A stretch of DNA of 64,000 bases from the NCBI RefSeq assembly GCF_900101825.1, contig NZ_FNAG01000004.1:124001-188000 (forward strand), written 5' to 3'. This document shows, in pieces, positions 1 through 9,221 of this stretch; the stretch's first letter is position 1, and each line of letters begins with the position of its first letter. The notes under the pieces are model-generated. The model had not been told where the DNA came from, did no database searches, and worked only from the letters and a program-made list of their open reading frames with translations. The translations under genes were made by a program, and so were the position numbers. Source of the DNA: Aquimonas voraii. GTDB taxonomy: Bacteria > Pseudomonadota > Gammaproteobacteria > Xanthomonadales > Xanthomonadaceae.

Positions 1-1
1 G

Positions 2-163
2 AACCTCGACGGGGCAGCAGGGCGTGAGCACTGGATCGCGTTCAAGAACTTCTACGTGATCTCGCGCTACAACCGCAGCCCGCTGTATTCGCTCGCGGTG
101 TTCCAGCTGGCCGGCGAGATCGCGCAGGCCCGTCCGGACGGCGCCACCCCGCTGGCGCCGTGA
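2..163 (+). CDS. mltB: MltB family lytic murein transglycosylase, C-terminal end (partial)
   Basis: This is the 3' end of a gene that enters from the left edge. The frame reads ...FKNFYVISRYNRSPLYSLAV..., which is the conserved C-terminal stretch of the MltB/SltB1 lytic transglycosylases, and it ends at TGA 161-163. These enzymes cleave the MurNAc-GlcNAc bond of peptidoglycan from the periplasm. The catalytic Glu and the signal peptide lie outside the window. The stop overlaps the rlpA start, so the two genes are probably cotranscribed, and mltB next to rlpA and dacA is a common gammaproteobacterial arrangement. Confidence 0.85.
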   Translation, partial: NLDGAAGREHWIAFKNFYVISRYNRSPLYSLAVFQLAGEIAQARPDGATPLAP

Positions 164-1170
164 TGCGTTCCGACTGCGTGCGACGCGTCGCGCCGATACG
201 TTCGCAGACGCTCGGTCGTCCCGTGCCGGCGCTGCTGCTGGCGGTGCTCCTGCTGCTGCTCGCGGGCTGCGCCGGCGGCCCGGCGCCGCGCCCGCCCGAG
301 GGCCACGCGCCGATCTCGCGTCCTGATCCATCGAGGCCGCGGCGCCCGCCCTCGCACGGCGAGCCGGCGGGTGAACAGGGCGGTGGCCTGTACGCACCCC
401 ACATCCGCGACGGCGGGCCGGAAGTGCCGCCCGATGTCAGCGGCCTGCCAGAGCCAGTGCCGCGTGCCGAGCCGCGTGCGCGCTACGGCAACCACAGCCC
501 TTACGTGGTGCTGGGCCGCCGCTATCACGTGATGGACAGCGCCGAAGGCTATGTCGAGCGCGGCGTGGCCAGCTGGTACGGCACCAAATTCCACGGCCGG
601 CCGACCTCAAGCTTCGAGCCCTACGACATGTACGCCTTCACCGCGGCGCACAAGACCCTGCCGCTGCCGACCTACGCGCGCGTGACCAATCTCGAGAACG
701 GTCGCAGCGTCATCGTGCGGATCAACGACCGCGGGCCCTTCCATGCCGATCGCCTGATCGACCTGTCCTATGCGGCGGCGGTCAAGCTTGGCATCCATAT
801 CCGCGGCACCGGCCCCGTCGAAGTGCGCGCGATCGTGCCGCGCGGCATGCACGCCGGCGTGGGCGAGGCCCCGCCCGCCGCGCGCGCCGCGGGCGCACCC
901 CCGGCCGCGGAACCGCCGCCGCCGATGCTGGTCGAGGCCGGCGACGTGCTGCTGCAGGTCGGCAGCTATGCCGAGCGCGCCAACGCGCGCCGCGTGCAGG
1001 ACCAGCTTGAGCGCGCCGGCCTGAGGCCGGTCCGGATCGAGCGCGCCGAGGTCGGCAGCGGCACGGTCTACCGCGTCCGCATCGGTCCGATCGACGTCGA
1101 CCGCCAGACCGCCGTGGTCGAGCGCGTGCAGTCGCTGGGACTCGGCACGCCGCGCCCCGTCCGCCCCTGA
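160..1170 (+). CDS. rlpA: RlpA family septal-ring lytic transglycosylase lipoprotein
   Basis: The product is a 336-residue outer-membrane lipoprotein that cleaves denuded (stem-peptide-free) glycan strands at the septum. An N-terminal hydrophobic segment ends in a lipobox LLAGC with the lipidated Cys at residue 37. A proline-rich linker follows, then the double-psi beta-barrel RlpA domain at about 134-226 (GVASWYGTKFHGR, VRINDRGPF; Asp190 and Glu153 are candidate catalytic positions). A SPOR peptidoglycan-binding domain covers about 262-336. The start is GTG 160, overlapping the mltB stop, or ATG 163 one codon later. It lies between mltB and dacA, consistent with a cell-wall operon. Confidence 0.93.
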   Translation: MMRSDCVRRVAPIRSQTLGRPVPALLLAVLLLLLAGCAGGPAPRPPEGHAPISRPDPSRPRRPPSHGEPAGEQGGGLYAPHIRDGGPEVPPDVSGLPEPVPRAEPRARYGNHSPYVVLGRRYHVMDSAEGYVERGVASWYGTKFHGRPTSSFEPYDMYAFTAAHKTLPLPTYARVTNLENGRSVIVRINDRGPFHADRLIDLSYAAAVKLGIHIRGTGPVEVRAIVPRGMHAGVGEAPPAARAAGAPPAAEPPPPMLVEAGDVLLQVGSYAERANARRVQDQLERAGLRPVRIERAEVGSGTVYRVRIGPIDVDRQTAVVERVQSLGLGTPRPVRP

Positions 1171-1197
1171 TTTCCCGCTTCCGAAAGAGGACTTCCC

Positions 1198-2454
1198 ATG
1201 CCCCGATTCCACCAGCGCCTGCTGGCTGCCGCGCTCTGCGGCGCCGCGGCTTTCGCCACCGCCGCCCTGGCGCAGGCGCCTGCGCCCCAGCCCCTACCCA
1301 CACCGCAGCCCGCCCCGACCCCCCAGCCCATGCCGCGCCCGGTGCCGGTGCCCAGCGCGCCGGCGCCTGCGCCACAACCGCCCAGTATTGAAGGCACGGC
1401 CTGGCTGCTGATGGACTACGCGACCGGCCAGGTGCTGCTGGGCGAGAACATCGACGCCCGCGTCGAGCCCGCGAGCATCACCAAGGTCATGACCAGCTAC
1501 GTGGTTTCGGCCGAAGTGGCCGCCGGCAAGGTTGGCATGGACGATGAGGTGATGATCTCGGAGTACGCCTGGCGCCGCGGTGGCGGCGGCACCGACGGCT
1601 CGACCAGCTTCCTGCCGGTGAACTCGAAACACCGCCTGCAGGATCTGCTGCACGGGATGATCGTGCAGAGCGGCAACGATGCATCGATCGCGCTGGCCGA
1701 ACACGTCGCCGGCAGCGAGGAGGCCTTCGCCAGCCTGATGAACCGCTACGCCCAGCAGCTCGGCATGACCGGCAGCTCCTATGCCAATGCCACCGGCCTG
1801 CCGGATCCGAACCTGTACACCACCGCGCGTGACGTCGCGATCCTGGGGCAGGCTCTGATTCGCGACTTCCCCGAGAGCTATGCCGTGCACTCGAAGAAGG
1901 AGCTCACCCTCAACGGCATCACCCAGCACAACCGCAACTCGCTGCTTTGGCGCGACCCCAGCGTGGACGGCATCAAGACCGGCCACACCAGCGCAGCCGG
2001 CTACTGCCTGCTGACTTCGGCGCAGCGCGAGGGCATGCGCCTCATCAGCGTGATCATGGGCTCGTCCAGCGAGAAGAAGCGTGCCGACGACAGCCAGGCC
2101 CTGCTGAACTACGGTTTCCGTTTCTTCGAATCGCACCAGCTCTACGGCGGCGGCGAGGCGTTGGCCGAACCCAGGCTCTGGAAGGGCGCGCAGGCCACGC
2201 TCAAGCTCGGCGTCACCGAACCGGTGCGGATCACCGTGGCCCGAGGCAAGTACGAGCAGGTCAAGGCCATGATTGACGTGCCCAAGCAGTTGGTCGCGCC
2301 CTATGCCAAGGGTGATGTGGTGGGCACCCTGCGTCTGATGCTCGACGACCAGACCCTGGTCGAGCGCCCGCTGGTGGCCTTGGAAGAGGCGCCCGAGGCG
2401 GGCTTCTTCGGCCGCACCTGGGATGGCCTCATGCTGTGGTGGGAATCCGAGTAG
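1198..2454 (+). CDS. dacA: D-alanyl-D-alanine carboxypeptidase (PBP5/6 family)
   Basis: This low-molecular-mass penicillin-binding protein removes the terminal D-Ala from peptidoglycan pentapeptides in the periplasm. All three active-site motifs are present: SITK (Ser93 nucleophile to Lys96), SGN (158-160) and KTG (260-262). A signal peptide covers about residues 1-25. Between it and the catalytic domain lies an unusual Pro/Ala/Gln-rich linker (about 26-62) that is longer than in E. coli PBP5. The C-terminal domain (about 310-400) is the PBP5 beta domain, and the end (GLMLWWESE) resembles the amphipathic membrane-anchoring helix. A GAAAGAGG ribosome site precedes ATG 1198. The gap to rlpA is 27 bp, so it is likely in the same operon. 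Confidence 0.95.
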   Translation: MPRFHQRLLAAALCGAAAFATAALAQAPAPQPLPTPQPAPTPQPMPRPVPVPSAPAPAPQPPSIEGTAWLLMDYATGQVLLGENIDARVEPASITKVMTSYVVSAEVAAGKVGMDDEVMISEYAWRRGGGGTDGSTSFLPVNSKHRLQDLLHGMIVQSGNDASIALAEHVAGSEEAFASLMNRYAQQLGMTGSSYANATGLPDPNLYTTARDVAILGQALIRDFPESYAVHSKKELTLNGITQHNRNSLLWRDPSVDGIKTGHTSAAGYCLLTSAQREGMRLISVIMGSSSEKKRADDSQALLNYGFRFFESHQLYGGGEALAEPRLWKGAQATLKLGVTEPVRITVARGKYEQVKAMIDVPKQLVAPYAKGDVVGTLRLMLDDQTLVERPLVALEEAPEAGFFGRTWDGLMLWWESE

Positions 2455-2582
2455 GGCCGCAGGCCTGGCCTGGGCGGCTTCGCTGAACGGAGTCCCGCCG
2501 GGCCGCGACGGAAGCGGCGGCCTGCCGCGTTGGACGGTTCAAGGCAGCCCGCCTTGACCCAGACACGCACAGGAGTCTCGCC

Positions 2583-3101
2583 ATGCATACCCACGTTTCC
2601 CGTTCTCTGCTGGTGCTGGCCATTGGCGCCAGCCTGTTCAGCCTGGCCGCGCTCGCCCGTCAGCCGGGTGCCGGCGGCGAGCCCGGCGCCCGTGCCGAGC
2701 ATCATGCGATGCGCCAGGCCGAACGTCTGAAGTCGCTCGACAGCGACAGCGACGGCCGTGTCAGCCCAGCCGAGATCGAGGCCGCCGCCGCCCGCCATGC
2801 CGCCGAGGTCGACGCCAACCGCGACGGCCGCATCGAGGCCGCCGAGATTGACGCCTTCCGTGAAGCGCGCCGCGCCCAAGCGCGCGCCGAGCGCCAGCAG
2901 CGGCAGCTCGCCCGGCTCGATGCGGACGGCAACGGACAGGTCAGTGCCGAGGAGTTCGCCGCTGCCCATGCCCGGCGCTTGCAGCGCATGGACCGCAACG
3001 GCGACGGCGTGATCGAGGCCGAGGAGTTCGGTCGCGGACAAGGTCGCGAGGGCCACCATGGCCGTCGCCACGGCCAAGGCCACGGCGGTCGCGGCGGCTG
3101 A
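2583..3101 (+). CDS. Exported protein with four EF-hand motifs
   Basis: This 172-residue protein has a signal peptide (about 1-25) and four EF-hand calcium loops at residues 53-64 (DSDSDGRVSPAE), 77-88 (DANRDGRIEAAE), 113-124 (DADGNGQVSAEE) and 137-148 (DRNGDGVIEAEE). All retain the D-x-D/N-x-D/N-G pattern and the final Glu. The tail is rich in Gly, His and Arg (GHHGRRHGQGHGG) and could bind metal. It is probably a periplasmic divalent-cation binder. The stop is only 6 bp before the ECF sigma gene, which suggests cotranscription with the sigma/anti-sigma/metal-sensor genes. The exact ligand is not known; Ca2+ is inferred from the loops. Confidence 0.85.
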   Translation: MHTHVSRSLLVLAIGASLFSLAALARQPGAGGEPGARAEHHAMRQAERLKSLDSDSDGRVSPAEIEAAAARHAAEVDANRDGRIEAAEIDAFREARRAQARAERQQRQLARLDADGNGQVSAEEFAAAHARRLQRMDRNGDGVIEAEEFGRGQGREGHHGRRHGQGHGGRGG

Positions 3102-3107
3102 TTCCTG

Positions 3108-3707
3108 ATGCCGAGCGTGTCGCCCGCTGCCTCGCATGGGGCCTGCGCCGAGGATCCGGACGCCGCCTTGATGGCGGCGGCCGGTCGCGGTGAGCCGCGG
3201 GCCTGCGCGCAGCTGGTGGACCGCCATCTCGCCCGTGTCCACCGGCTGGCGACCCGCCTGCTGGAGGACCCGAGCGAAGCCGAGGACGTCGCCCAGGAAC
3301 TGTTCCTGCGGCTCTGGCAGGCGGCACCCGGCTGGCGCCGCGGCGACGCGCGGGTGTCGACCTGGATCCACACGGTCACTCTGAACCTCTGCCGCGATCG
3401 ACTGCGTCGGCGTCGGCCGCAGCTCGCGATCGATGAGACCGTCGAGAACAGCCTGCCGGGCGAAGCCTCGGCGCAGCCGGAGAACGCCCTGCAGTCGGGC
3501 CAGCGTGAGGGCGCGCTGCGTCAGGCCATCCGCGAGCTGCCCGAACGCCAGCGCGAGGCCCTGCTGCTGTTCCACTTCGAAGGGCTCGACCAGGCCGAAT
3601 GCGCGCAGGCGCTGGGCGTCAGCGTCGATGCGCTCGAATCCTTGCTGGCGCGCGCGCGCCGCACGCTCAAACATCGTTTCGCAGCGTCCCAAGGAGGCGC
3701 GCCATGA
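3108..3707 (+). CDS. RNA polymerase ECF sigma factor
   Basis: A 199-residue sigma-70 family factor of the extracytoplasmic-function group. Region 2 (about 30-97) is recognisable from the AEDVAQELFLRLWQ core and the WIHTVTLNLCRDRLRRRR stretch. Region 4 (about 140-190) has an HTH (LDQAECAQALGVSVDALESLLARARRTL, shown here as its two halves LDQAECAQALGV and SVDALESLLARA). Regions 1.1 and 3 are missing, as expected for ECF factors. It overlaps the next gene by 4 bp (ATGA), and that gene looks like its membrane anti-sigma factor. The start at ATG 3108 has no strong ribosome site; ATG 3171 would be an alternative. Confidence 0.92.
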   Translation: MPSVSPAASHGACAEDPDAALMAAAGRGEPRACAQLVDRHLARVHRLATRLLEDPSEAEDVAQELFLRLWQAAPGWRRGDARVSTWIHTVTLNLCRDRLRRRRPQLAIDETVENSLPGEASAQPENALQSGQREGALRQAIRELPERQREALLLFHFEGLDQAECAQALGVSVDALESLLARARRTLKHRFAASQGGAP

Positions 3708-4120
3708 ATCCACAACGCATGCAGCAGCTGATCGACGCCTACGGCGCTGATGCGACGCGCTGGCCAAGCGCGGAGGGCGGCCGTTCCGCGCTGCCCATCG
3801 ACGCGCTGGGCCGTGCACTGCGCGAGGCCGATGCCTTGGATCGCGCGCTCGACGCCAGCTTCGAGTCAATGCCACTGCCGCTGGGCCTGCGCGCGCGCAT
3901 CCTCGCTTCGGCACCTGCGCTCCGGCGCACCTGGTGGCAGGAGCTGGCGGAAGCGCTCGGCGGCGCGCGTCTCGCCGCGCCGGTGTTCGCCTGTGCACTG
4001 AGCCTCGGCATCGGCCTGGCCTGGCTGCTGCCCGCCGGCGGCAGCGCGGTCGACGGCGAGCTCGACAACTATCTCGCGCTCGCCTGGATCGACCCCACCG
4101 ACAGCGAGGAACTGCCGTGA
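3704..4120 (+). CDS. Probable membrane anti-sigma factor
   Basis: A 138-residue protein with a cytoplasmic N-terminal part (LIDAYGADATRWPSAE is typical of small proteins encoded next to ECF sigma genes) and one predicted membrane helix at about residues 93-111 (LAAPVFACALSLGIGLAWLL). A short periplasmic tail follows. The start ATG 3704 overlaps the sigma stop and has a good ribosome site, AAGGAGG at 3691-3697. Position, topology and translational coupling suggest it sequesters the upstream sigma factor. This is inference from context; I see no zinc-binding anti-sigma motif (HxxxCxxC). Confidence 0.75.
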   Translation: MNPQRMQQLIDAYGADATRWPSAEGGRSALPIDALGRALREADALDRALDASFESMPLPLGLRARILASAPALRRTWWQELAEALGGARLAAPVFACALSLGIGLAWLLPAGGSAVDGELDNYLALAWIDPTDSEELP

Positions 4121-4653
4121 ACACACTGAGCACGCCGATCCGTGTCGTCCTGCTGGCTTCGTTGGGCCTGAACCTGCTGCTGGCGGTGGCGGCCGGGGGG
4201 CTCTGGTGGCCCCAGCGCGCCGCCCCGGCGCCGCATGAGGCGCTGGAGGCGCGGAGCCTGCCGGATCCCCGGCGGATCGCGCGGGCCCTGCCGCCGGAGC
4301 GCCGGGCCCTGGTGCGCGAAGCGCTGGCGCCGGATCGTGCGGCTTTCGCCGAGGATTTGCGGGCGCTGCGTGCTGCCCACGCCGAAGTCCGTGATGCGCT
4401 GCGGGCCCAGCCCTTCGACGCGGACGCGCTGGCGACTGCCTTGGCCGACGTCCGTGAGCGCGAACGCGCCATGGCTGAGCGCGTCCATGGCGGCCTGCTG
4501 CGCCTGTCCGTCCAGCTCACCGACGCCGAGCGTGCCCAACTGGCGGACAGCGTGCCCCGGCGTGACCACCACCATGGCCGCGAGCGTGAGCGCGAGCACC
4601 GGGGCCGCGAGCGCGAGGAGCGGCGCGAGCAGCGTCGCGAGGACTCGGAATGA
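4117..4653 (+). CDS. Periplasmic heavy-metal sensor/resistance-like protein (CnrX/Spy-like)
   Basis: A 178-residue protein from GTG 4117 (GTGA overlap with the preceding gene). It has an N-terminal membrane anchor (about 9-30) and an all-alpha periplasmic region (RRALVREALAPDRAAFAEDL, then LRALRAAHAEVRDALRAQPF) of the kind seen in Metal_resist / CnrX / Spy-fold proteins. The C-terminal 30 residues are extremely charged and contain HHH plus alternating Arg/Glu, which could bind metal or misfolded protein. In cnr/ncc-type systems a CnrX-like sensor works with an anti-sigma protein and an ECF sigma factor. The same three-gene order here suggests a periplasmic signal relay. The inducing metal cannot be read from sequence. 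Confidence 0.75.
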   Translation: MNTLSTPIRVVLLASLGLNLLLAVAAGGLWWPQRAAPAPHEALEARSLPDPRRIARALPPERRALVREALAPDRAAFAEDLRALRAAHAEVRDALRAQPFDADALATALADVRERERAMAERVHGGLLRLSVQLTDAERAQLADSVPRRDHHHGREREREHRGREREERREQRREDSE

Positions 4654-4761
4654 GGCGGGCGGAGAAGCCTGGCGCGCCCGGTGCAGCGAGTCCAGGCGGC
4701 GAGACTGTGCCGTCTCTCGCCTTCGCTTGGGAATCATGGGGGTCGGCCCGATAATGCGGGG

Positions 4762-5058
4762 ATGAACAGCCAGCCTCCTTCGCCCTTCGGCGGCGCGCCC
4801 GAGCAGCGCGGCTTCGAGTTTCCCTGCAGCGTCGAGATCACCGCGGTTGGCGTGGCCGCCGCCGACTGGGTTGAGCGCGTTACCGGCGCAATCATGGCGG
4901 CCGGCCTCGCCCTCGACCCTGACAGCGTGCGGACGCGCGACTCCTCGGGCGGCAAGTACCAGTCGGTCACTCTCGCTTTCCACGCCGAGGCGCGCGAGCA
5001 CTACGAGGCTGCCCACAACGCCCTGCGCGCGCTGCCAGGCATCAAGTGGACGCTGTGA
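4762..5058 (+). CDS. ybeD: YbeD/DUF493 family protein
   Basis: A 98-residue cytoplasmic protein of the small ferredoxin-like fold family DUF493 (E. coli YbeD). The features are [11 protein letters not shown] near the N-terminus, a central [17 protein letters not shown] strand and the C-terminal ALPGIKWTL. Its biochemical role is unsettled. It is conserved between dacA and lipB in many proteobacteria, as here. The start ATG 4762 was chosen because homologues begin close to this point. The stop overlaps the probable lipB start. Confidence 0.9.
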   Translation: MNSQPPSPFGGAPEQRGFEFPCSVEITAVGVAAADWVERVTGAIMAAGLALDPDSVRTRDSSGGKYQSVTLAFHAEAREHYEAAHNALRALPGIKWTL

Positions 5059-5750
5059 AGCCGCTGCAGGTCTGCCGCCTCGGCCGGCAGCCCTATGAGC
5101 CGGTCTGGCGGGCCATGCAGGCCTACACCGACCAGCGCGGCCCGGACAGCCCGGACCAGCTCTGGCTGGTCGAGCACGATCCGGTCTTCACCTTGGGCCA
5201 GGCCGGCAAACCCGAGCACGTGCTGCTGCCCGGTAACATCCCGGTGGTGCGGGTCGACCGCGGCGGCCAGGTGACCTATCACGGCCCCGGTCAGCTGGTG
5301 GCCTATCCGCTGCTCGACCTTCGCCGCCTCGGCCTTGGCGTGCGGGAACTCGTCTGCCGCATCGAAAAGGCGACCATTGACGCCTTGGCCGAGTGGGGCG
5401 TGCAGGCGCATCGCGTCGACGGCGCGCCCGGCATCTATGTTGACGGCGCCAAGGTCATGGCGCTGGGTCTGCGCGTGCGCCGCGGCTGCAGCTTCCACGG
5501 CCTGGCCTTCAACGTGGCCATGGACCTCTCGCCCTATGTCCGCATCAATCCCTGCGGCTACCAGGGGCTGGCGGTGACCCAACTGCTAGACTTGGGCGGC
5601 CCCGATACCCTCGATGGCGCCGCTGCCGTGTTGGTGCCGGCGCTGGCCCGCGTGTTCGGGCTGGACCCCGTCGAGACACCCGCGCCGGATCTGACCGCGC
5701 TCGCCGCGCAGGCCGCCGTCGCCACTTCCCCAGAGCCGACCCCCGCATGA
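5055..5750 (+). CDS. lipB: Lipoyl(octanoyl) transferase LipB
   Basis: This enzyme transfers octanoate from octanoyl-ACP to the lipoyl domains of E2 subunits and GcvH, the first step of endogenous protein lipoylation. The family signature [20 protein letters not shown] is intact. Lys in [18 protein letters not shown] and Cys in INPCGYQG correspond to the catalytic Lys/Cys pair. I prefer GTG 5055, which overlaps the ybeD stop (GTGA); an in-frame GTG at 5046 is also possible. It overlaps lipA by 4 bp (ATGA), so ybeD-lipB-lipA is one unit. Confidence 0.95.
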   Translation: MKPLQVCRLGRQPYEPVWRAMQAYTDQRGPDSPDQLWLVEHDPVFTLGQAGKPEHVLLPGNIPVVRVDRGGQVTYHGPGQLVAYPLLDLRRLGLGVRELVCRIEKATIDALAEWGVQAHRVDGAPGIYVDGAKVMALGLRVRRGCSFHGLAFNVAMDLSPYVRINPCGYQGLAVTQLLDLGGPDTLDGAAAVLVPALARVFGLDPVETPAPDLTALAAQAAVATSPEPTPA

Positions 5751-6739
5751 CCGACATCGCCACCAAGCCCGAGTCCCGCGAGATCCCGCTGCTGGTGATG
5801 GGCGAAAAGCAGCTCGGCGAAACCAAGATCGCCCGCAGCCCGGTCAAGTTCGACGAAGCGCCCACCCTGCGCAAGCCGAGCTGGATCCGCGTGCGCCTGC
5901 CCTCGGGCAATGCCGTGCAGCAGCTGAAGTCGCGCCTGCGCGAGAACGCCCTGGTCACGGTCTGTGAAGAGGCCAGCTGCCCCAACATCCACGAGTGCTT
6001 CAGCCACGGCACCGCGACCTTCATGATCCTGGGCGAGGTCTGCACCCGCCGCTGCAGCTTCTGTGATGTGGCCCACGGCCGGCCCAAGCCGCCGGACCCG
6101 CTGGAGCCGATCAACCTCGCCCGCACGATCGCCGACATGCGGCTGAAGTACGTGGTGATCACGTCCGTCGATCGCGATGACCTGCGCGACGGCGGCGCCC
6201 AGCACTTCGTCGACTGCATCCGCGAAACCCGTGCGCTGTCGCCGAACATCAAGGTCGAGATCCTGACTCCGGACTTCCGCGGCCGTGGCCGAATGGACCG
6301 CGCGCTCGAAATCCTGGCGACCAACCCGCCGGACGTGTTCAACCACAACCTCGAAACCGTCCGCGAGCTCTACACCAATGTCCGCCCTGGCGCCGATTAC
6401 GACTGGTCGCTGCAGCTCTTGAAGCGCTTCAAGGCCCAGCACCCGAACGTCGCCACCAAGTCCGGGATCATGCTTGGCCTCGGCGAGGACATGGACCAGG
6501 TTGTCGGCGCGCTGCGCGATCTGCGCGCGCACGATGTCGACATGGTCACCATCGGCCAATACCTGCAGCCGACCCCGCACCACCACCCGGTGATGCGCTA
6601 CTGGCACCCCGACGAGTTCGCCGAGCTCGAGCGGATCGGGCTTGAGATGGGTTTCACCCACGTCGCATCGGGCCCTCTGGTGCGCTCCAGCTACCACGCC
6701 GATCGCATGGCCAAGGACGCGGGCTTCGTCGAGCTCTGA
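5747..6739 (+). CDS. lipA: Lipoyl synthase LipA (radical SAM)
   Basis: LipA inserts two sulfur atoms into protein-bound octanoyl groups to make lipoyl cofactors. Both iron-sulfur clusters are present: auxiliary Cys73/Cys78/Cys84 ([13 protein letters not shown]) and radical-SAM Cys99/Cys103/Cys106 (CTRRCSFC). The C-terminal RSSYHAD motif that contributes the serine ligand to the auxiliary cluster is also intact. Length (330) is normal. It is translationally coupled to lipB. Confidence 0.97.
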   Translation: MTDIATKPESREIPLLVMGEKQLGETKIARSPVKFDEAPTLRKPSWIRVRLPSGNAVQQLKSRLRENALVTVCEEASCPNIHECFSHGTATFMILGEVCTRRCSFCDVAHGRPKPPDPLEPINLARTIADMRLKYVVITSVDRDDLRDGGAQHFVDCIRETRALSPNIKVEILTPDFRGRGRMDRALEILATNPPDVFNHNLETVRELYTNVRPGADYDWSLQLLKRFKAQHPNVATKSGIMLGLGEDMDQVVGALRDLRAHDVDMVTIGQYLQPTPHHHPVMRYWHPDEFAELERIGLEMGFTHVASGPLVRSSYHADRMAKDAGFVEL

Positions 6740-6989
6740 GAGTTCGCGCCGGGCCTGCTGCCTGGGCTTTCGCGCACCGCCTGCCCTCCGGCACACGCCA
6801 AGCCGACATTCGCGGGTGCAGGGTAGGGCCTGAACCGAAGGGCGTGAGCTGGGGAACTCTCCCGCGTCCCCGCACTCCTTGCGGTTCCAGTTGCGCGATC
6901 CTGCCGCGCTCGTCGCTCTCGGGGCTTCGAGACTGGCATGATCGGCGCCTTGGGTCCTCCAGCCCCACTCCGCATTCAAGGTGCACGGC

Positions 6990-9167
6990 ATGCGTTTCAG
7001 CTCACTCCGCTTCGCCCCCCTGCTGTTGGCCCTGGTGCTGCCGCTGGCGCCGGCGTTGGCCAAAACCGAGCGCAGCCGCGTCGATGCGCTGTCGCTGGAA
7101 CCCAATGCCCAGCAGACCGAAGCCGCGCGCTGGATGGCGCAGCTGGTCAGCAATTCGCGCTTCCACTACAGCCCACAGAAGCTCGACGACGCGCTCTCGG
7201 CGCAGATTTTTGATCGTTACCTGGAGGCGCTGGACGGCGACAAGCTGTTCCTGCGCGCCGAGGACGTGGCGGCCTTCGAGTCGTATCGGCCGCAGCTTGA
7301 CGATGCCATCAGCGGTGGTCGCCTCGCGCCCGCCTTCGAGATCTTCAAGGTCTACCGTCAGCGCGTCGATGAGCGTACCGCCGCCATCCGCGAGCTGCTG
7401 AAGCAGGACTTCGACTTCACCGTCGACGAGAGCTACAGCTTTGATCGGGAAGATGCGGCCTGGGCGCAGTCCGCGGAGGAGCTGGATGAACTGTGGCGGC
7501 TGCGGGTAAAGAACGACGTGCTGCGCCTGCGCCTGGCGGGGCGCGAGATGGACAAGATCCGCGAGACCCTCGACAAGCGCTACAAGAACTTCGGCGAGCG
7601 CATCCGCCAGATCGACGCGGAGGACGTGTTCCAGACCTTCATGAACGCCTATGCCGGCGCGATCGAGCCGCACACCTCCTACATGAATCCGCGCACCTCG
7701 GAGAATTTCAACATCTCCATGCGCCTGTCCCTCGAGGGCATCGGCGCGGTGCTGAGCCGCAACGACGAGGAGTTCACCGTGGTCCGCTCGGTGGTGCCGG
7801 GTGGCCCGGCCGCGCTGTCCGGCAGGATCAAGCCAGGCGACCGGATCGTCGCCGTCGGGCAGGGCGAGAGCGGACCGATGGTCGATGTCGTGGGCTGGCG
7901 CCTGGATGACGTGGTCGACCTGATCCGCGGGCCCAAGGACTCGGTGGTGCGCCTGGATGTGCTGCCGGCCGAGGCTGGTATCGATGGCGAGCACGTGCTG
8001 CTGTCGCTGTCGCGGCAGAAGGTGAAGCTCGAGGAACAGGCGGCGAAGAAGCAAGTGATCGAAGTCGGCGAGGGCGAGAACGCGCGCCGGGTCGGCGTGA
8101 TCTCGCTGCCCGCGTTCTACCAGGACTTCGAGGGCCGTCGTCGCGACGAGCCCGACTACCGTTCGGCCACTCGCGATGTGGCTCGCCTGCTGGAAGAGCT
8201 CAAGGCCGAAAACGTCGAGGGCGTGGTCATCGACCTCCGCAACAACGGTGGCGGGTCGCTGGATGAGGCGACGGAGCTGACCGGCCTCTTCATCGATACC
8301 GGCCCGGTGGTGCAGATCAAGGACGCAGGCCGGCGCGTGTCCATTCAGACCGACCGCAAGCCCGGCGTGGCCTGGGACGGTCCGTTGGCGGTCATGATCA
8401 ACCGTGCTTCGGCTTCGGCCTCGGAGATCTTTGCTGGCGCCATCCAGGACTACGGCCGCGGGCTGATCGTGGGCGAGCCCACCTTCGGCAAGGGGACGGT
8501 GCAGAACCTGGTGGATCTCGACGCCTTCTCGCGTGAGAACCCGGGCTTGGGTCACCTCAAGATGACCGTGGCGCAGTTCTTCCGGATCGCCGGCGGCAGC
8601 ACCCAGCACAAGGGCGTGGAGCCCGATATCGCCTTCCCGGTGACCTGGGATGCCAGCGAATACGGCGAGAGCGTCTACGACAACGCCCTGCCCTGGGCCG
8701 CAATTGCGCCGGCCAAGTACGAGGCCTACGGCGACTTCGCGCCGCTGCTGCCGATGCTGAAGTCGCGGCACGAAGCGCGCATTGCCCATGACCAGGAGTT
8801 CCAATGGTGGATTCAGGACGTCGAGGAATACCGCAGCCTGCGCGAGCGCAAGACCCTGTCCCTGAACGAGGCCACGCGTCGCGCCGAGCGTGAGCGTGAC
8901 GAGGCCCGCCGCAAGGCGCGCGATGAGCAGCGCAAGGCCCTGGGTCAGAGCGTCGACGAGGATGCGATCGCCGACCTCGACGATGGCCTGCAGGCCGACG
9001 AGCGCCCGATCGAGAGCGAGGATGAAAGCGCTGAAGAGAAGCCCGACGCCCTGGTACGTGAGACGGCGCATCTGCTGGTCGATGCGATCGACCTCTTGCG
9101 CGCCGACTCCAAGCTCGCCGCTCGCGTGATCCCCGAGACCAGCCCGCTCAAGGCCCTGGTCGACTGA
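6990..9167 (+). CDS. prc: Carboxy-terminal processing (tail-specific) protease Prc/Tsp
   Basis: A periplasmic serine protease of family S41 that degrades or processes proteins from their C-terminus and affects cell-envelope turnover. It has a signal peptide (MRFSSLRFAPLLLALVLPLA), an N-terminal Tsp helical domain, a PDZ domain (about 230-320; LSLEGIGAVLSRN...VVPGGPAALSGRIKPGD) and the S41 core. The catalytic dyad is Ser476 (in SASASE) and Lys501 (FGKGTVQ). The C-terminal helical extension (about 590-725) is very charged. ATG 6990 is preferred to GTG 6981 because the signal peptide starts there. The 240-bp gap after lipA suggests its own promoter. Confidence 0.95.
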   Translation: MRFSSLRFAPLLLALVLPLAPALAKTERSRVDALSLEPNAQQTEAARWMAQLVSNSRFHYSPQKLDDALSAQIFDRYLEALDGDKLFLRAEDVAAFESYRPQLDDAISGGRLAPAFEIFKVYRQRVDERTAAIRELLKQDFDFTVDESYSFDREDAAWAQSAEELDELWRLRVKNDVLRLRLAGREMDKIRETLDKRYKNFGERIRQIDAEDVFQTFMNAYAGAIEPHTSYMNPRTSENFNISMRLSLEGIGAVLSRNDEEFTVVRSVVPGGPAALSGRIKPGDRIVAVGQGESGPMVDVVGWRLDDVVDLIRGPKDSVVRLDVLPAEAGIDGEHVLLSLSRQKVKLEEQAAKKQVIEVGEGENARRVGVISLPAFYQDFEGRRRDEPDYRSATRDVARLLEELKAENVEGVVIDLRNNGGGSLDEATELTGLFIDTGPVVQIKDAGRRVSIQTDRKPGVAWDGPLAVMINRASASASEIFAGAIQDYGRGLIVGEPTFGKGTVQNLVDLDAFSRENPGLGHLKMTVAQFFRIAGGSTQHKGVEPDIAFPVTWDASEYGESVYDNALPWAAIAPAKYEAYGDFAPLLPMLKSRHEARIAHDQEFQWWIQDVEEYRSLRERKTLSLNEATRRAERERDEARRKARDEQRKALGQSVDEDAIADLDDGLQADERPIESEDESAEEKPDALVRETAHLLVDAIDLLRADSKLAARVIPETSPLKALVD

Positions 9168-9221
9168 GGCCCCTGCGGCGGTGGCTCGAACGCGCCGCCG
9201 CAGCCTCTCTGAGAACCCTGA

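Noticed and set aside
2301-4520. A 739-codon minus-strand frame opposite the EF-hand/sigma cassette
   Set aside because: All four plus-strand genes there have recognisable motifs and coupled starts and stops. The minus frame is rich in Arg/Ser/Ala with no motifs.
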